A DNA stretch of 64,000 nt from Canna indica (GCA_034359265.1 CP136898.1:2172501-2236500), one strand, 5' to 3'; numbered from the stretch's first letter, positions 11,728 through 22,649 are shown. The notes: generated by a model not told the origin, from the sequence alone. Numbers and translations are program-made.

Positions 11728-11939
11728 ACCATGTATGTTTATTGGTAGGATATGGAGTTCAAAAGTTACTAAAGAGTCAAATAATTTTATTATGCTAAAA
11801 TCATAATCATGAACGCTTATACTGTAATTCTTAGAATAAAACTAATATGAGCAAGCCGCGTACCAGTATACCAATTAATATTAATTAATAAATCATCAAA
11901 TATGGAAAAATTTCAATTATACTCATAATTTTCATTTTT

Positions 11940-12345
11940 CTCTCCAAAATTCAAAAACCCTAAAAACGATTCTCCCAAACTTTCTCCTCTTCGTCCTCCT
12001 TTCTTCCCCGCCTCCCCGAGCACCCCCACCCTCGGCGGACGTAGCCACCCCGGGGACATCCACGGTGAGGAGGTCATCCGCCTGGCGTTTGGACCGGAGA
12101 CCCTCCTCTACTAGGTTGTCCTCAAAGCCAGGAAGGAGCTCGGATTCGCCCCGCCGTCCTCCCTCCCCCCGGCGCGCCTTCTTCCGCCTCTGCTGGGTCC
12201 GGCTGTATAGATTCCCCCTTTCTCCTTCTCCAGAACTCCGCCTCGTGCCTGCTACTACGTGGACGCCCTCTACTGGAACACCCGATACCTGACCGACGGC
12301 GGTGCTCCTTCCACTGGTACCAGCACTACTTCGTCAGCAAGTAAG
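11940..12345 (+). pseudogene. captured first exon, METTL13/eEF1A-methyltransferase-like (tentative)
   Basis: A telo-box (AAACCCTAA, 11955-11963) and pyrimidine-rich leader precede a GC-rich stretch, a typical plant gene start. Near 12255-12335 the frame reads YYVDALYWNTRYLTDGGAP and then, after a one-base slip, FHWYQHYF, ending at a GTAAGT donor at about 12341. 'ALYW.. RY ... GGAP. .WYQ.Y' resembles the N-terminus of METTL13-type methyltransferases that modify eEF1A. An in-frame stop near 12112 and the frameshift mark it as a pseudogene. The upstream part (GEEVIRLAFGPETLLY) is not recognised. The family call is moderate. Confidence 0.45.
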
Positions 12346-13250
12346 TCCTCTCTCTACCTGTGTCATCATGGTTGGCTGCTGCAACCCCGGTCCCTTTCTC
12401 CTCCATCCTCCTTTATCTCCACTTAACTTTTTTGCTGTTTGTACCTTGTTCCTTGGATTTGTCTTTGATTACGAAAGATATTCTCTAGCTAGTATTCAGC
12501 TGTGGATTTCTGGTGAAAATGGGCAACTGAATCGCGAGCTACACTGTTTAGCTATATGGATTGTTTTGCTATATGCAAATTGAGCATGGACTAAAAATTC
12601 GACCTACTTTTCTGTCTCAGTGACAACAAAGTGTCTTTGCTTTAACGATGCTGTAGTTATGGCTAGTAGCAGGTGCTCCATCATTAAATCTTTTAATTAG
12701 GGAATTTGATAGAGCCACTAATTCAATTGCATATATTTCTAGGTTTACCAAAACTTCAGTAGTTTCGACTTTCGAGGGGTTATTAACACCCTGAACTTTT
12801 GATCTTATCTGGGCGGATGCATAGAGTTTATTTAGCATTTTTTTTATGTAAATTGTTCTTTTCTTTCGGAATAGTTAGATATCAGGCATACTTCAACTAC
12901 ACTGAAATTCTAAATCCATCCACCGAATAGTTAGATATCAGAGGTTTCAGAATCCTTGTGATTAAACAGGAAATAATATTAATGCCACTATCTTTTGTCT
13001 GCCTGTGACAATTCTTGTTCATTGACAGTATTATGAAATAATGTTTTATACTTATGATTACATTAGGTATTATGATATGCTATTCTGTAATTTGTAGTGC
13101 ATGGCAGACAAATGTGACCCACTATGTTTGTTCCATTTTTTCAGCTTAGAATCCTTGGACCATCTATCTCTCTATGTTGTTCAATCCATTAGGCATTATT
13201 TAGGGATTGTTGTGTCCTGCTCATATTAGTTCTGCTCCAATTCCTACACT
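12346..13250 (+). other. captured intron-like DNA
   Basis: This follows the GTAAGT donor and has the T-rich, low-GC look of a plant first intron. No exon is recognisable within it. The next clear coding sequence is the PPR fragment, which belongs to a different gene, so the two were joined during capture or in the donor. Confidence 0.4.
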
Positions 13251-13269
13251 CCCTTCGCCACGACTAGCC

Positions 13270-14590
13270 CCGCCGCTGCCTCCTCTGCATTTACCAAATG
13301 CCTTGCCGCTCCCTCCTCCGCGTTTATCCCGATTTCTACACTCTCTCTGCTGCCCTACGTGCTTGTTCCGCTGACTCCCTCATCCGCCCCGGCCAGCAAG
13401 TTCATGCCCTCGCAATCACGTCGTCAATTGCAGGCGACCCCCTCGTCTCCACGCGTCTCATTGACATGTATTTTTCTTGCCGCTTGCCTGCTGTCGCCGC
13501 CTGGGTCTTTGATTCCGTTCTGCCCCCGGCACTTAAGAACCACGTTCTTTGGACGATGTTCATCACTGGCCTTACCAAGAATGGTGAAACTTGCACCGCC
13601 ATGGAGAGGTTTCGTAGCATGCGGGCCTTGGGCATCGAATCCAATCAATTTACCTTGTTGACCATGCTCTCTGCCTGCGCCTCCGAGCGAGTACTCCGCT
13701 TCGGCTGCCAGGTCCACGGCTGCACAATGTGGATGGGCTTTGGATCAAGTCCATTTGTCCAAAGCTCGCTTGTTAGCCTTTACTCCAAATGCTCCGACTT
13801 TAGCAGCGCCAAGCAGGTCTTCCAGACGTCTGACTTGGATGACCCGGTCTCATGGAACGCTCTTATTGTAAGTTGCGCTCGTGGCACACTACATGAGGAT
13901 GCCTTATCCTTGTTCCCTGAAATGCACCACTAGGGCCTCCTGTTGGACGAGTTCACATACCCATCAACACTAAACTCGGCTTCCTCCACGGGCGACATAG
14001 GCAGCGGAGATGCATCCACTGCCTCATTCTTAGAAGCGGCTTTGACTCCCATATGCATGTGGGGAACGCTTTGGTGGACATGTATGCCAAGCTGGGGAGC
14101 TTTGATTGCGCCCGTAGAGTATTCGACGTGATGCCGGAGCGAGATGTGGTGTCATGGACTTCCCTCCTTGTAGGTCTTGCACGCCAAGGGTTACACGATG
14201 TGGCCCTCCAACTCTACTCCACAATGCGCACCCATAAAGTCGAACCTCACGAGTTCGCCACGGCGGGGGCGTTGAGTTCGTGTGCTGGTTCAACTGCACT
14301 TGAGCTGGGCCAGCAGGTGCACGCTGCCAGCGTTAGATGCAGCCTCAAGACCTTTCTTTCTGTTACTAATTCCTTGGTCACCATGTATGCCAAGTGCGGC
14401 TCCATCGATGATGCTTGTGGAGTGTTCGACGCCTTGGCTTGTCGGGATACCGTCACATGGATAGCTCTCATCGTGGGCTACGCCCAGAACGGGAGGGGCA
14501 GGGACTCCCTCCGCCTCTACGATGCGATGCTCTCTACCGGGGTCTGTCCAGATTACGTGACATTCATTGGGTTACTATTCGCCCTTGTTT
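13270..14590 (+). pseudogene. captured pentatricopeptide-repeat (PPR) gene fragment
   Basis: Coding sequence from about 13298 encodes consecutive PLS-type PPR motifs: DFYTLSAALRACSA, QQVHALAITSS, RLIDMYFSC, FVQSSLVSLYSKC, VSWNALIVSCARG, then in a second frame NALVDMYAKLGSFDCARRVF, VVSWTSLLVGLARQGLHD, LVTMYAKCGSIDDACGVF and TVTWIALIVGYAQNG. A TAG stop at 13931-13933 and a frameshift near 14010-14050 break it. The N-terminal targeting peptide and the C-terminal E/DYW domains are missing. It stops at VTFIGLLFA, directly before transposase homology resumes. Intact members of the family bind organellar RNA; this copy cannot make a full protein. Confidence 0.9.
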
Positions 14591-14604
14591 TGGCCAGCTG
14601 TAAG

Positions 14605-15390
14605 ATCAACCACGGAACCTTCATTTAATGAATGTATGCAAAAGATATTGGCTTTTCATGAGCAAAATTACCAATGGATATCTCAATTGGAGAAGGAGAA
14701 ATTGGCTAATTTCTTTTTCCCCGATAGAAGGTATGATATCATAACAAATTCGGTGGAATGCTTGAATGCATTACTTAGTGAAGTTCGTGCGTTGCCAATC
14801 ACAACATTGATTGAGATGACAAGATGCAAGGTCTCGGAGTGGTTCTTCAAGAGACGTAAACTTTCTCTTACATTGACCACTACTTTGACTGTAAAATTGG
14901 AAACAGTTTTAGCAGAGAATCGCCACAAATGTCGTTGGCATGCTGTGCATCCACATTGGGACCATTGCTATCAGGTACAAACATCATACTGAACAGTTAT
15001 TGTTGATTTAGCTAATAGATCATGCTCTTGCAGCAAGTTTCAACTTTATGTTATTCCTTGCTCACATGCCATGACTGTTATCGGTTATTGTAGTCTTGAC
15101 CCTTATCAGTCTTATGAGCGTTATTTCACTGTTGAGACTTGTAAAAAAATATATGAGGATAAAATTCATCCGACAAGAAGCAAACAATATTAGCATAGAG
15201 AACCTTATGATACCCAAGCGAAACCACCCCAATCTTTAGCACAACCTGGTAGAAAAAGAAAAAATAGAAAAGAATCAAGACATAGTGGCAGACTTCAAAG
15301 GAAGTGCTCAAGATGCAAGCAAGTAGGGCACAACAAATGTTCATGCAGAGCTCCCCCGCCCAGCCGACAACACACTTCATTTTTTGAATA
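14605..15390 (+). pseudogene. MULE transposase, C-terminal half with SWIM and CCHC fingers
   Basis: Homology resumes with FNECMQKILAFHEQNYQWIS, RRYDIITNSVECLNALL, ALPITTLIEMTRCKVSEWFF and RWHAVHPHWDHC. It continues into a SWIM zinc finger (CSCSKFQLYVIPCSHAM, CxC...CxH) and a C-terminal zinc knuckle (CSRCKQVGHNKCSC) near 15300-15350. Stops after VQTSY (14990-14992) and after SKQY (15192-15194) break the frame. This is the standard end of plant MURA-type transposases, so the two halves around the cassette come from one ancestral gene. Confidence 0.88.
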
Positions 15391-15989
15391 ATATTTTTGT
15401 TGGATAAAATTTTGAGGGTATATATCATATTTTGGATACCATTTGATGTATAGCCAGTCATATATATTTGTAATGAGTAAATTTGAATTCTGTTAATGAG
15501 TTGATATCATATTATGTTTTTTCCACACTTTGGTGAAAGTATGAAACTGGTGAAAATACTACTTTTTGACTCTGTATCACAATTACTATATGTTAATATA
15601 TGATTGAATATCCTTTCTAATGACTATAATTTGAATTATGTATGAGATAAACTCAAATGAAGTCATTCCATACTTTTGTGAAAGTATGGAACTAGAATAA
15701 ATAGTTTTAGACTGTCATGCCTATTAATATATGTTAATGTATGATTGTATGGAAATATGAGTATAGTCAATATATATATGTAATGAGTAAATTTGAATTT
15801 TGTTAATGAGTTGATATCATATTATGCTTTTTCCACACTTTGGTGAAAGTATGGAACTGATGAAAATACTAGTTTTTGACTCTGTATCACAATTACTATA
15901 TGTTAATATATGATTGTATGGAAATATGAGTATAATCAATATATCTGTAAACACTTAAATTTGAAAATACTAGTTTTTCCACATTGTTG

Positions 15990-17110
15990 TGAAAGTATGG
16001 AATTGAATAAAATACAGATACAACCAGCCAAATTAAACCCTGTACAATAATATGCTTACACTGTGATAATCCTCTATCAAATAGGGGATCATAAATAGTT
16101 TGGCGTACAACATTTTCAGTACCGTTATAACTTGACATTTGAATCTGGTATTGCTCTTGGTACCAAAATGAGAACTTGTTCAAAAAAATCAACCATGTCA
16201 AAGAAAATATAATCCATAAAACAGATTATTAATCATATAAAACAAAATATTAACATATAAAAAATATCATACTAACCAGCAAAAGAATAACACAGCCACG
16301 TATGTAGGTGGCAGCTGGGTTGGCTTGCTGTTGTTCAGCTACTATTCTAATTCTTTCCCCAATGGAGGAGATTTGTCTGGCTACGAATGAATATATACAA
16401 TTGGACCAATTATACTTACTAATATCTTTCAGGTTATCTACATAATCCAACAAATAACCCAGTACACTATATCCGGGCGTACAAAATAATATACAAGAAA
16501 ATACATATAAAATATACAAACGACAAAAATCCTAAATATCTTCAGGGTTGTTAGAGCCATGCACTTGAATCATTAGGTCTTCAATTTGGGTCCTACTAGG
16601 TGCTTCATCAGGAAAAAATTTCTCCTTCATATAGCCCTCGGAAGTGGCTTCATTTGCCTCACCTGGAGTTCGAATTATTTCGACTTGATTAGGCATGCCT
16701 AATAGGAGAGCCACGTCAGATTCTAAGAAGCTCACCTCCTTTCCTTTGAAGCTAAAAACTACTCTCTCACCCACTGTTTCATAATTAATAAGAGCAAATT
16801 CCTGGACATTAGGAATTCTCCTATGTCCATAAATATTCCAAATGGGGTGGTCTGTATCAAAACTTTCTCATGTGGACTTATGTGAATGCTTTGGAGATTG
16901 CCCCAATTGTGCTATGAACCTAATCTAAGGAACCTTCTGAATCTATCAACGTAGCAAGTCCACTGAAGGACATGTGCATGCCCTTTTACCACTCTTGAGG
17001 GTGGTGCATAAGAGGTTTCTGCTTGCTGTGTTGCACGATCTTCATCTTGTTCATTTGGAGCTTGCTCGCATCTATCTTGTTCATTTCTATCATCAATTGG
17101 GTCTGCAACA
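15990..17110 (-). pseudogene. MULE accessory gene, DUF1985/plant-mobile-domain-like (decayed)
   Basis: On the minus strand, exon-like pieces run from about 17105 down to about 16000. The first piece (about 17105-16800) reads RVVKGHAHVLQWTCYVDRF and, after stops, ISPHEKVLIQTTPFGIF. The next (16774-16532) reads VVFSFKGKEVSFLESDVALL and LGMPNQVEIIRTPGE. The next (about 16519-16250) reads KYNWSNCIYSFVARQIS and ATYIRGCVILLL. This order resembles the DUF1985/aminotransferase-like plant mobile domain proteins often linked to Ulp1 proteases in plant MULEs. No Ulp1 catalytic part was found. It converges on the transposase gene. Family assignment is by remembered pattern, not by search. Confidence 0.55.
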
Positions 17111-18316
17111 TAAATAGTTTGTTGTTTAAAAAAATAGATAAGATCTAATTGTTAATAAACAAAGAAAACAACAGACTGCAAACCTAATCTTGCGAGTGTT
17201 TTGTCGGGTCCTCATATTCCAAATGTAATTTTAAAATAACTAAGCACAACATTTCATTGAAAAGTATTGAAAAGTATTGAAAGTGAATTGAATTTATAAT
17301 ATTTCAAACAATTTCAATAAATTTGCCAAGAAGCGATATATACAAGTCAACATAAAGCTAATTAATGCAATATTACCCTAATTTATGACAATTCCATACT
17401 TTTGCAAAAGTATGTAATTGCATTGACATTATATTATTTCATAAGTTTATCAACATATATGTCTGTAATAGGGTCATAGGGTTTTAGCATGTAAATACTA
17501 CCGTTTGGACTCAAATAAAACCAAACAGTACTCAATAAAACAGTATTCTATACTTCTTTAAAAATCTATAACATAAAAAAAAACTAGATTTCATTCAAAA
17601 TATGGAATCAATATATACATGCATATATAAGTCTATATAAAGCTAATTAATGCAATATTATCATTATTTTTGACAATTCCATACTTTTGCATAAGTATGG
17701 AATCACATTAAAATGATATTGTTTCATAATTTGGATTAATTTGTAGAAATTTTGAAAATTTGAAATTAGGGCACAACCAAATAGTATTCAATAAAAACAA
17801 TATTCCATACTTTTGTAGAAGTATGAGATTGCATTGAAATTATACTTTTTGATGTGCTATTCTTAAACAGTAAACAAAATGTGTAACAATTCAAGGTAAT
17901 AAGAACTAAGGAAACAATTAATAAAAGTTGGAATTGGAAAATTAGGACACACCATCAAAGTTGCAGTGAGGAGCTTACCTGCGGGGTTAGGAGCTTTAAA
18001 GAACTGTGATTGGGCCGAAGAATGGGGCGGCAACAACTGCGGGGTATGAGGCGGCGACTGGGACGATTCGGGAGGCAACACAGGGTATGAGACGACGGTT
18101 TTCTTCAGGGGCTTTGTAGCTCACGCGAGAACACAGGGCGGCGATTTCCTTTCGGAGATTCGGGCGAGGAAGACAATAGAGGACGGCGGTTTTCTTCCGG
18201 CGATTCAAGCGGCGACAACGGCGACAAAGGAAGACGAAGGGACGATCGGTAAAAAGGTAAGGTCGGTCGAGCGGTAAAAAGTAGAGATGAGCGGTAAAAA
18301 ATACACGTTTTTTTGC
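17111..18316 (-). other. MULE right subterminal region and leader of the accessory gene
   Basis: AT-rich, intron-like DNA with three near-palindromes (17392, 17681, 17803) leads to a GC-richer stretch at 17950-18260. The latter mirrors the GC-richer subterminal stretch at the left end and probably held the promoter and leader of the minus-strand accessory gene. The minus-strand ORFs here (17863-18081, 17996-18358) are not recognised. Confidence 0.4.
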
Positions 18317-18501
18317 TAAAACCCTATTGAACCGGTCTGTTTCTATTGAACCGGTCAACCAGCTTCCAAACCAACCCGCCCATGACTTATGAGGGCAAAA
18401 TCGGAAATTTTGGCTTTAACTTATGGATCCGGGAATATTCGGATCCATGTTATGATTTTGGGAAAAAGTAAGGTTGAAGATAGGGTTTTGGGTAATTGCT
18501 C
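18317..18501 (-). repeat. MULE right terminal inverted repeat
   Basis: This is the inverted partner of 8270-8455. It ends at 18501, directly followed by the TSD copy at 18502-18510. It lies within about 160 bp of the first splice donor of CTF8 and may now contribute to that gene's promoter. Confidence 0.93.
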
Positions 18502-18510
18502 AATAGATTT

Positions 18511-19514
18511 CATATTTTCTCCGAGCTTTGTAGCGGACCATGTCTCTCGCTATGCGGGTTATTTTAGAAAACCCTTGCCGAAGCGTAGCAGTTGACGATC
18601 GCTGCACGAATCCTGCAGTCCTGCAGCTGCCGCGGTGACTGTCATTTGTGTTTTCCTAAAGCAAGTAAGACCCCCCCTCCCCTCCCCCTCCCCCCACCCC
18701 AACTTTTCTCCCTGTTCAGTTCCTCCACTCTCCCAAGGCTAGATCCGATGCGGTTCCTTCTATCTTTCCTCGTATCGATGGAACCTCCGGATTCAGAGAA
18801 GTATCTTCCAATTCCGACTAGTCCTCTCCGTTCAGTGACCAAACTTTGCTGATTTATCATTGATTTCTGCCGAATGTTTGGTTTCCCCCCATCTGTTCCT
18901 TTTTATGCTGGTTGTGTCGATCTGAAACTAATGTGGCATTTTTCTTGTTCAATAACTGTTTTCTTGAAATGTTTAGATATATATATTTTTTATTTATGGT
19001 CATCAAAACGAATAGCACAAGTGTTTCTTCTCATTGGCCTCCTATATACTATCGAAGAATTTGATCGGCTTTGGCCCATTGTATCTTCTTTTCTGTAATT
19101 TAGCTCTGATTTTAGAGCATAATTTCTTTAGTTCAGTTTTGATATTGGAAAATTTGTCGATGTTACATAACTTGAGGGAATCTTGAACCACTTATGTGCT
19201 GCTAAGCTGTTTTCCTTTTAGTTTGGAAGGTTCTCAAATTCATGATTGTGTTTCAGCAGTCTCTGAAACCATTTGACTTCATTTTCTGAAACAAAAAGTC
19301 AGTTACAGTGATCCTGCAACTGTGGAAAAATATGCTAAACATGCCCAATTAGGTGAAATTTTTGAATTAGATCGGGTTACTTTGAAATCAGATGACGTAT
19401 ATTCAGAGTTTCATATCAAGATTTATAGGATGTTTAGGCTTCTAAGTAAAGTCTAGGAGTTTCTCTTTATTTCAGAGCCCTCAGCATCTTGTAGTTCTTA
19501 GGCAGGTGACGACG
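18511..19514 (+). promoter_or_regulatory. CTF8: CTF8 5' untranslated exon and first intron
   Basis: A non-coding first exon probably ends at 18664 before GTAAGA. The intron runs to the CAG at 19503-19505, and the CDS starts nine bases into exon 2. Only about 150 bp separate the MULE TSD from the donor, so the insertion landed in or next to the original promoter or 5' UTR. The short ORFs in exon 1 and intron 1 (18592-18852, 18874-19098) are not homologous to CTF8 and are taken as non-coding. Confidence 0.6.
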
Positions 19515-20239
19515 ATGCAAATACGGGTAAAGTGCAATTGTAGTGATGAGAAATGTCCCGAGTGGGCTATTGTTGAACTCCAAGGTGTTGTTGAATCTCA
19601 GTCTAATATTGGGGATCAGATCCATGATCTTGAGATTGGAAAGCTCTGTTGCTCCTCATCTTCTTCTTCCTCTCAGGTCGAGCCTATGTTCTCAGCATCT
19701 CCATTAAGGATTTTTTATCTTGGACGGCTGTTTAGATTTGATCATTGTTGTTACTTAACATGTGCAATAATTTTGTTTACTGCAGCCAAGATATACTTTC
19801 ACTGTTGGTTACCATGAACTCTCTGGTACAAAAGTATACTTGAAGAAGCCACTTTTAGTTTTAAAGAAAAAGGTGGCAGAAGATGCTGCTGCACTACCCG
19901 AGTTTCCTGCTTCCTCCACTCCGGAATTGGAAGTCATCGGGATTATTTGCCAGAAAATTCTATTCAAGACTAGACCCAAGGCTCTGATATCAAGTACAGT
20001 ATCTATTCTTCAAGCAATATTTAAGTTACTGCTTCTGAATTTTATATCTTCTTTTATTTTGTAATGTCTTCCTCTACATTTGGTTGTATTTTTTATTGTT
20101 GTCAAATTCATTTGCACCTAAGAATATTATAGATTCATATCATTTGAACATTTTGCTAACGTGAATGCTTTCAAATTCTTTTTTTTTTCGCCACTTCTTA
20201 TTTGCAGAGCCACAGGTGAAGGAAAAGAAACATTCATGA
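19515..20239 (+). CDS. CTF8: Chromosome transmission fidelity protein 8 homologue
   Basis: CTF8 is a small subunit of the alternative clamp loader RFC-CTF18, with DCC1, and acts in the nucleus in PCNA loading and sister-chromatid cohesion. Three coding exons are supported by splice sites and by phase: 19515-19676, 19786-19993 and 20208-20239. They give 133 residues, the usual plant length. Diagnostic segments are WAIVELQGVVE (about 17-27), YTFTVGYHELSGTKVYLKKP (exon 2 start) and VIGIICQKILFKTRPKALIS (exon 2 end), with a basic C-terminal tail KPQVKEKKHS. The start was chosen at the ATG giving MQIRVKC, as in plant homologues. The frame is open throughout. The gene has a MULE in its 5' flank, so its expression may be altered. 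Confidence 0.93.
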
Positions 20240-20997
20240 TTGCCGAATACAACCGTCTATAGATCAGGTACTCCATGAACATTGGTCTGAAGTTGATCAT
20301 ATCAATGCCACATACTAATGCATAACTGCATTTATGTTTCCAGAACGAGTATTTCTGAACATTTTTAGTTTTCTTTGTTTGATAGTAGTGAAAGATAAGA
20401 TGCATCTTCCCACGCATTTTGAATGATATCTTGTATTTATTATTCTTGTTTCATCTGATTAAACTATCACATTTATTTTGGGCAAGCAATTCAGCGACCG
20501 ACTAGAACGTGTTTGTGTGCGCCAATAGGATTCTTGAATGTTAGTTTTCTCATTGGTCTCATGGATTCAAATGTTTACTATCTCATATTTTTTAGGCTAT
20601 GATTGTACTCATTAGAGAACTAATATATATGTTTTACCTTGACAATGAAAGAGATAAAATGCGTATATGGCAAATATACAATCCAGGCACTGTTTGCATC
20701 CGTAGTCATCTTCATTTTTCAAGCAAAAGAAAAAAGTTTGATTGAGTAGTAGGTTTACAATCGAATTTCCATTTATGATGTCATTTTTCTCGTTGCAATT
20801 GGGTTTTCTCTTCGGGTATTTTGCCCATTTTACACCGCTTATTTTCAGCACCTTAAAGCCATAGAATCTTTCTTTCTGATCTCAGCCCGTTGCTGAAAAT
20901 AGTTTGGGATATTATTTTTAACTATAACGTTTAGTAGCAATTTGTGTTGGTCTTATGTTTTCTTTTCCTTTTTCTTTTTAAGCTCCATACATTAACC
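20240..20997. other. CTF8 3' flank, no gene seen
   Basis: T-rich sequence, probably the 3' UTR followed by intergenic DNA. No ORF with recognisable content on either strand. Confidence 0.5.
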
Positions 20998-21626
20998 TTA
21001 AGGTGGTGTTTGGTTGGATGGAATACACGAGGAATCAAATGTTATTTCTTATGGTCTACTTATTCTCTTATTTGATTCTAACTTATTGCCAAAGAATAGG
21101 TGGGCCATAAGAAATAAATAAGGAATACTATTCCCCATGGATGGGAATATTATTTCTTATCTCAATTCAATGAATACTATTCCTCATGGACATTTTCAAA
21201 TGTTATCCTTCAATATTTATAATATTGCATAAGAATATAAAAATTAAATTATTAAATTAATTTTAATAATTACATATCTTAAATAGATAATTATTATTTT
21301 ATTATTAAATATTATTTTAATCATTGTTTTATATAGATTCAGTTATGTTTATGAAAAATAAAATAAATAATGATTTATTATTATTATTTTAAATCAATAA
21401 ATTATTTACACCAATGCATATTTTATTATGTTGTTATTAATTTGAATAATTATAATATAATTTATTATATTTTTAAAATGATATTTTAATCATTTTCCTC
21501 TCAATTTGTTGTTTATCCTAATGTCAATCAAACAAGTTAATATTATTCATTATTTCTTGTCCATTCTTATTCATTATCTATTCTTTAGCTATTCTTATTC
21601 TTTTTCAATACGAGGTTGCCCACTGG
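20998..21626. mobile_element. probable AT-rich MITE
   Basis: It starts near 'ttaaggtggtgtttggttgg' and has a very AT-rich core. Toward the right, 'atgtcaatcaaacaagttaat' partly mirrors the left end in reverse. The 'GTGTTTGGTT' start is typical of several plant MITE families. No clean TSD could be fixed, so family and ends are uncertain. Confidence 0.35.
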
Positions 21627-22649
21627 AATTTTGCTTCGGTGGCTTAATAGGAAGGAAATGATCTCTTTGGGTCTTGCTGCAAACTAGAAGGAGTTCAATT
21701 TGCAATTTCTTAGTGACTAAACTTTTGAGTTTGAATTGGGAGCGAACGTTTGCATGCTTGATTTTTGAGGTCTTTTTATGAGTACTTTCAGGTCAAAGTT
21801 TCAATCATTTGAGCAACTTGAAATAATCCATTCCTCATCACGTGAACTCAGTTTTGGGCATTAATTATGATGCATTTAAACACCATAAAACTGATCGCTT
21901 TTTCGTCAGGTCTTCACCGCTGCTGAAAATAATCTTCCTGCTGCTGATGATTATGGTCCAAATTGATATTTTTCAGAGCCGCATTTGTCAGCAAACTGAT
22001 GTCGAAATCCAAGGATCAATTGTGTCATCAGCCTTCGGTTCATCTATTATTAGGTAGTGTTTCTCTGATAAGAATTTCAACTCTTGAATGTGTATTTTTT
22101 CTAAAATCTAACGAGGTTAGTACGCTTATGATCAATAAGTTATTTCATATATTATTGCATACTTACATATTTATGTAGAAATACCTTTTTATTTTTATTT
22201 TAAAATTTGAACAAACAAATTAAATTTATTATATGAGATGAATTAAAAATAAAAGCAATCTTAATTAAATTAAAAAGAAATAATTTTATTCAAATATTCT
22301 TAATGCTCAATAAATAAAATTAATAAGTTCTCAATTGCATTTTGTTGTATAGTGGAACAATTTAAATTGATGTATTTTTTTATTGAATTGAGTTTATAAT
22401 TAATGTAGTGCATCAATGGAAAATTAAAAAATTATAATACATATTTATATTTTTTATTACAAAAAATGTATCGGACCTTATAACGTATAGATTTTTATTA
22501 TTATCTAATTTATAACTTTTTATATGAAAATTCGTCTTAAGAATTTATAATTCTTTATATAAAAATTTCATTATTTTAAGTGCTTCAGACATCTTAATTT
22601 AATTTTTTTTATGATTTAATATTGTTTATATTAAGTTCTTTTGGAACAA
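21627..22649. other. intergenic, possible exon-like remnant at 21845-22055
   Basis: After a CAG near 21910 a short stretch reads VFTAAENNLPAADDYGPN before a stop. It looks exon-like but matches no family I recognise. The rest is AT-rich with no gene seen. Confidence 0.3.

Larger units (their letters stand above)
11728..14604 (+). other. 2.9-kb captured cassette interrupting the transposase gene
   Basis: Transposase homology stops at about 11727 and resumes at about 14605. The intervening DNA contains, in order, a single piece of the repeat unit found in the 47.6-50.6 kb array (about 11735-11785, 'tttattggtaggatatggag'), an AT-rich spacer, a gene-like promoter and first exon (11940-12345), intron-like DNA (12346-13250) and PPR coding sequence (13270-14590). 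No clear TSD or terminal repeat was found at its edges, so the mechanism is open: template switching during MULE transposition, a Helitron, or filler DNA at a break. Confidence 0.7.
8958..17835. repeat. dispersed ~26-bp near-palindrome, about 15 copies confined to the MULE
   Basis: The half-site is TTCCATACTTT followed by a short centre (TG, TGC or GG) and the reverse complement of the half-site. Copies lie near 8959, 9119-9170 (two), 10000, 10112, 10254, 10412, 10690, 10832, 15522, 15664, 15833, 15979, 17392, 17681 and 17803. They occur in the intron-like parts on both sides of the captured cassette and none was noticed in the cassette itself (11728-14604). I noticed none outside the MULE. 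Function is unknown. Confidence 0.75.
8270..18501 (+). mobile_element. 10.2-kb Mutator-like element (MULE) carrying gene fragments
   Basis: Terminal inverted repeats of about 185 bp begin GAGCAAATACCC at the left and, read inward on the minus strand, GAGCAATTACCC at the right. A perfect 9-bp TSD, AATAGATTT, flanks the element at 8261-8269 and 18502-18510; 9 bp is the hallmark of Mutator insertions. Inside are a plus-strand MURA-type transposase gene in pieces, a minus-strand accessory gene, and between the transposase pieces a 2.9-kb cassette with host-gene fragments. Both coding units carry stops and frameshifts, so the element is not autonomous as it stands. It lies directly upstream of CTF8. 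Boundaries are very secure. Confidence 0.95.

Noticed and set aside
11728..14604. Helitron carrying the captured genes
   Set aside because: No convincing TC start, CTRR end with hairpin, or A/T insertion site at the edges. Left open as a mechanism.
18592..18852. Coding first exon for CTF8
   Set aside because: The peptide has no similarity to CTF8, the ORF reads through the likely GTAAGA donor at 18665, and plant CTF8 starts with the MQIRVKC-type sequence encoded in exon 2.
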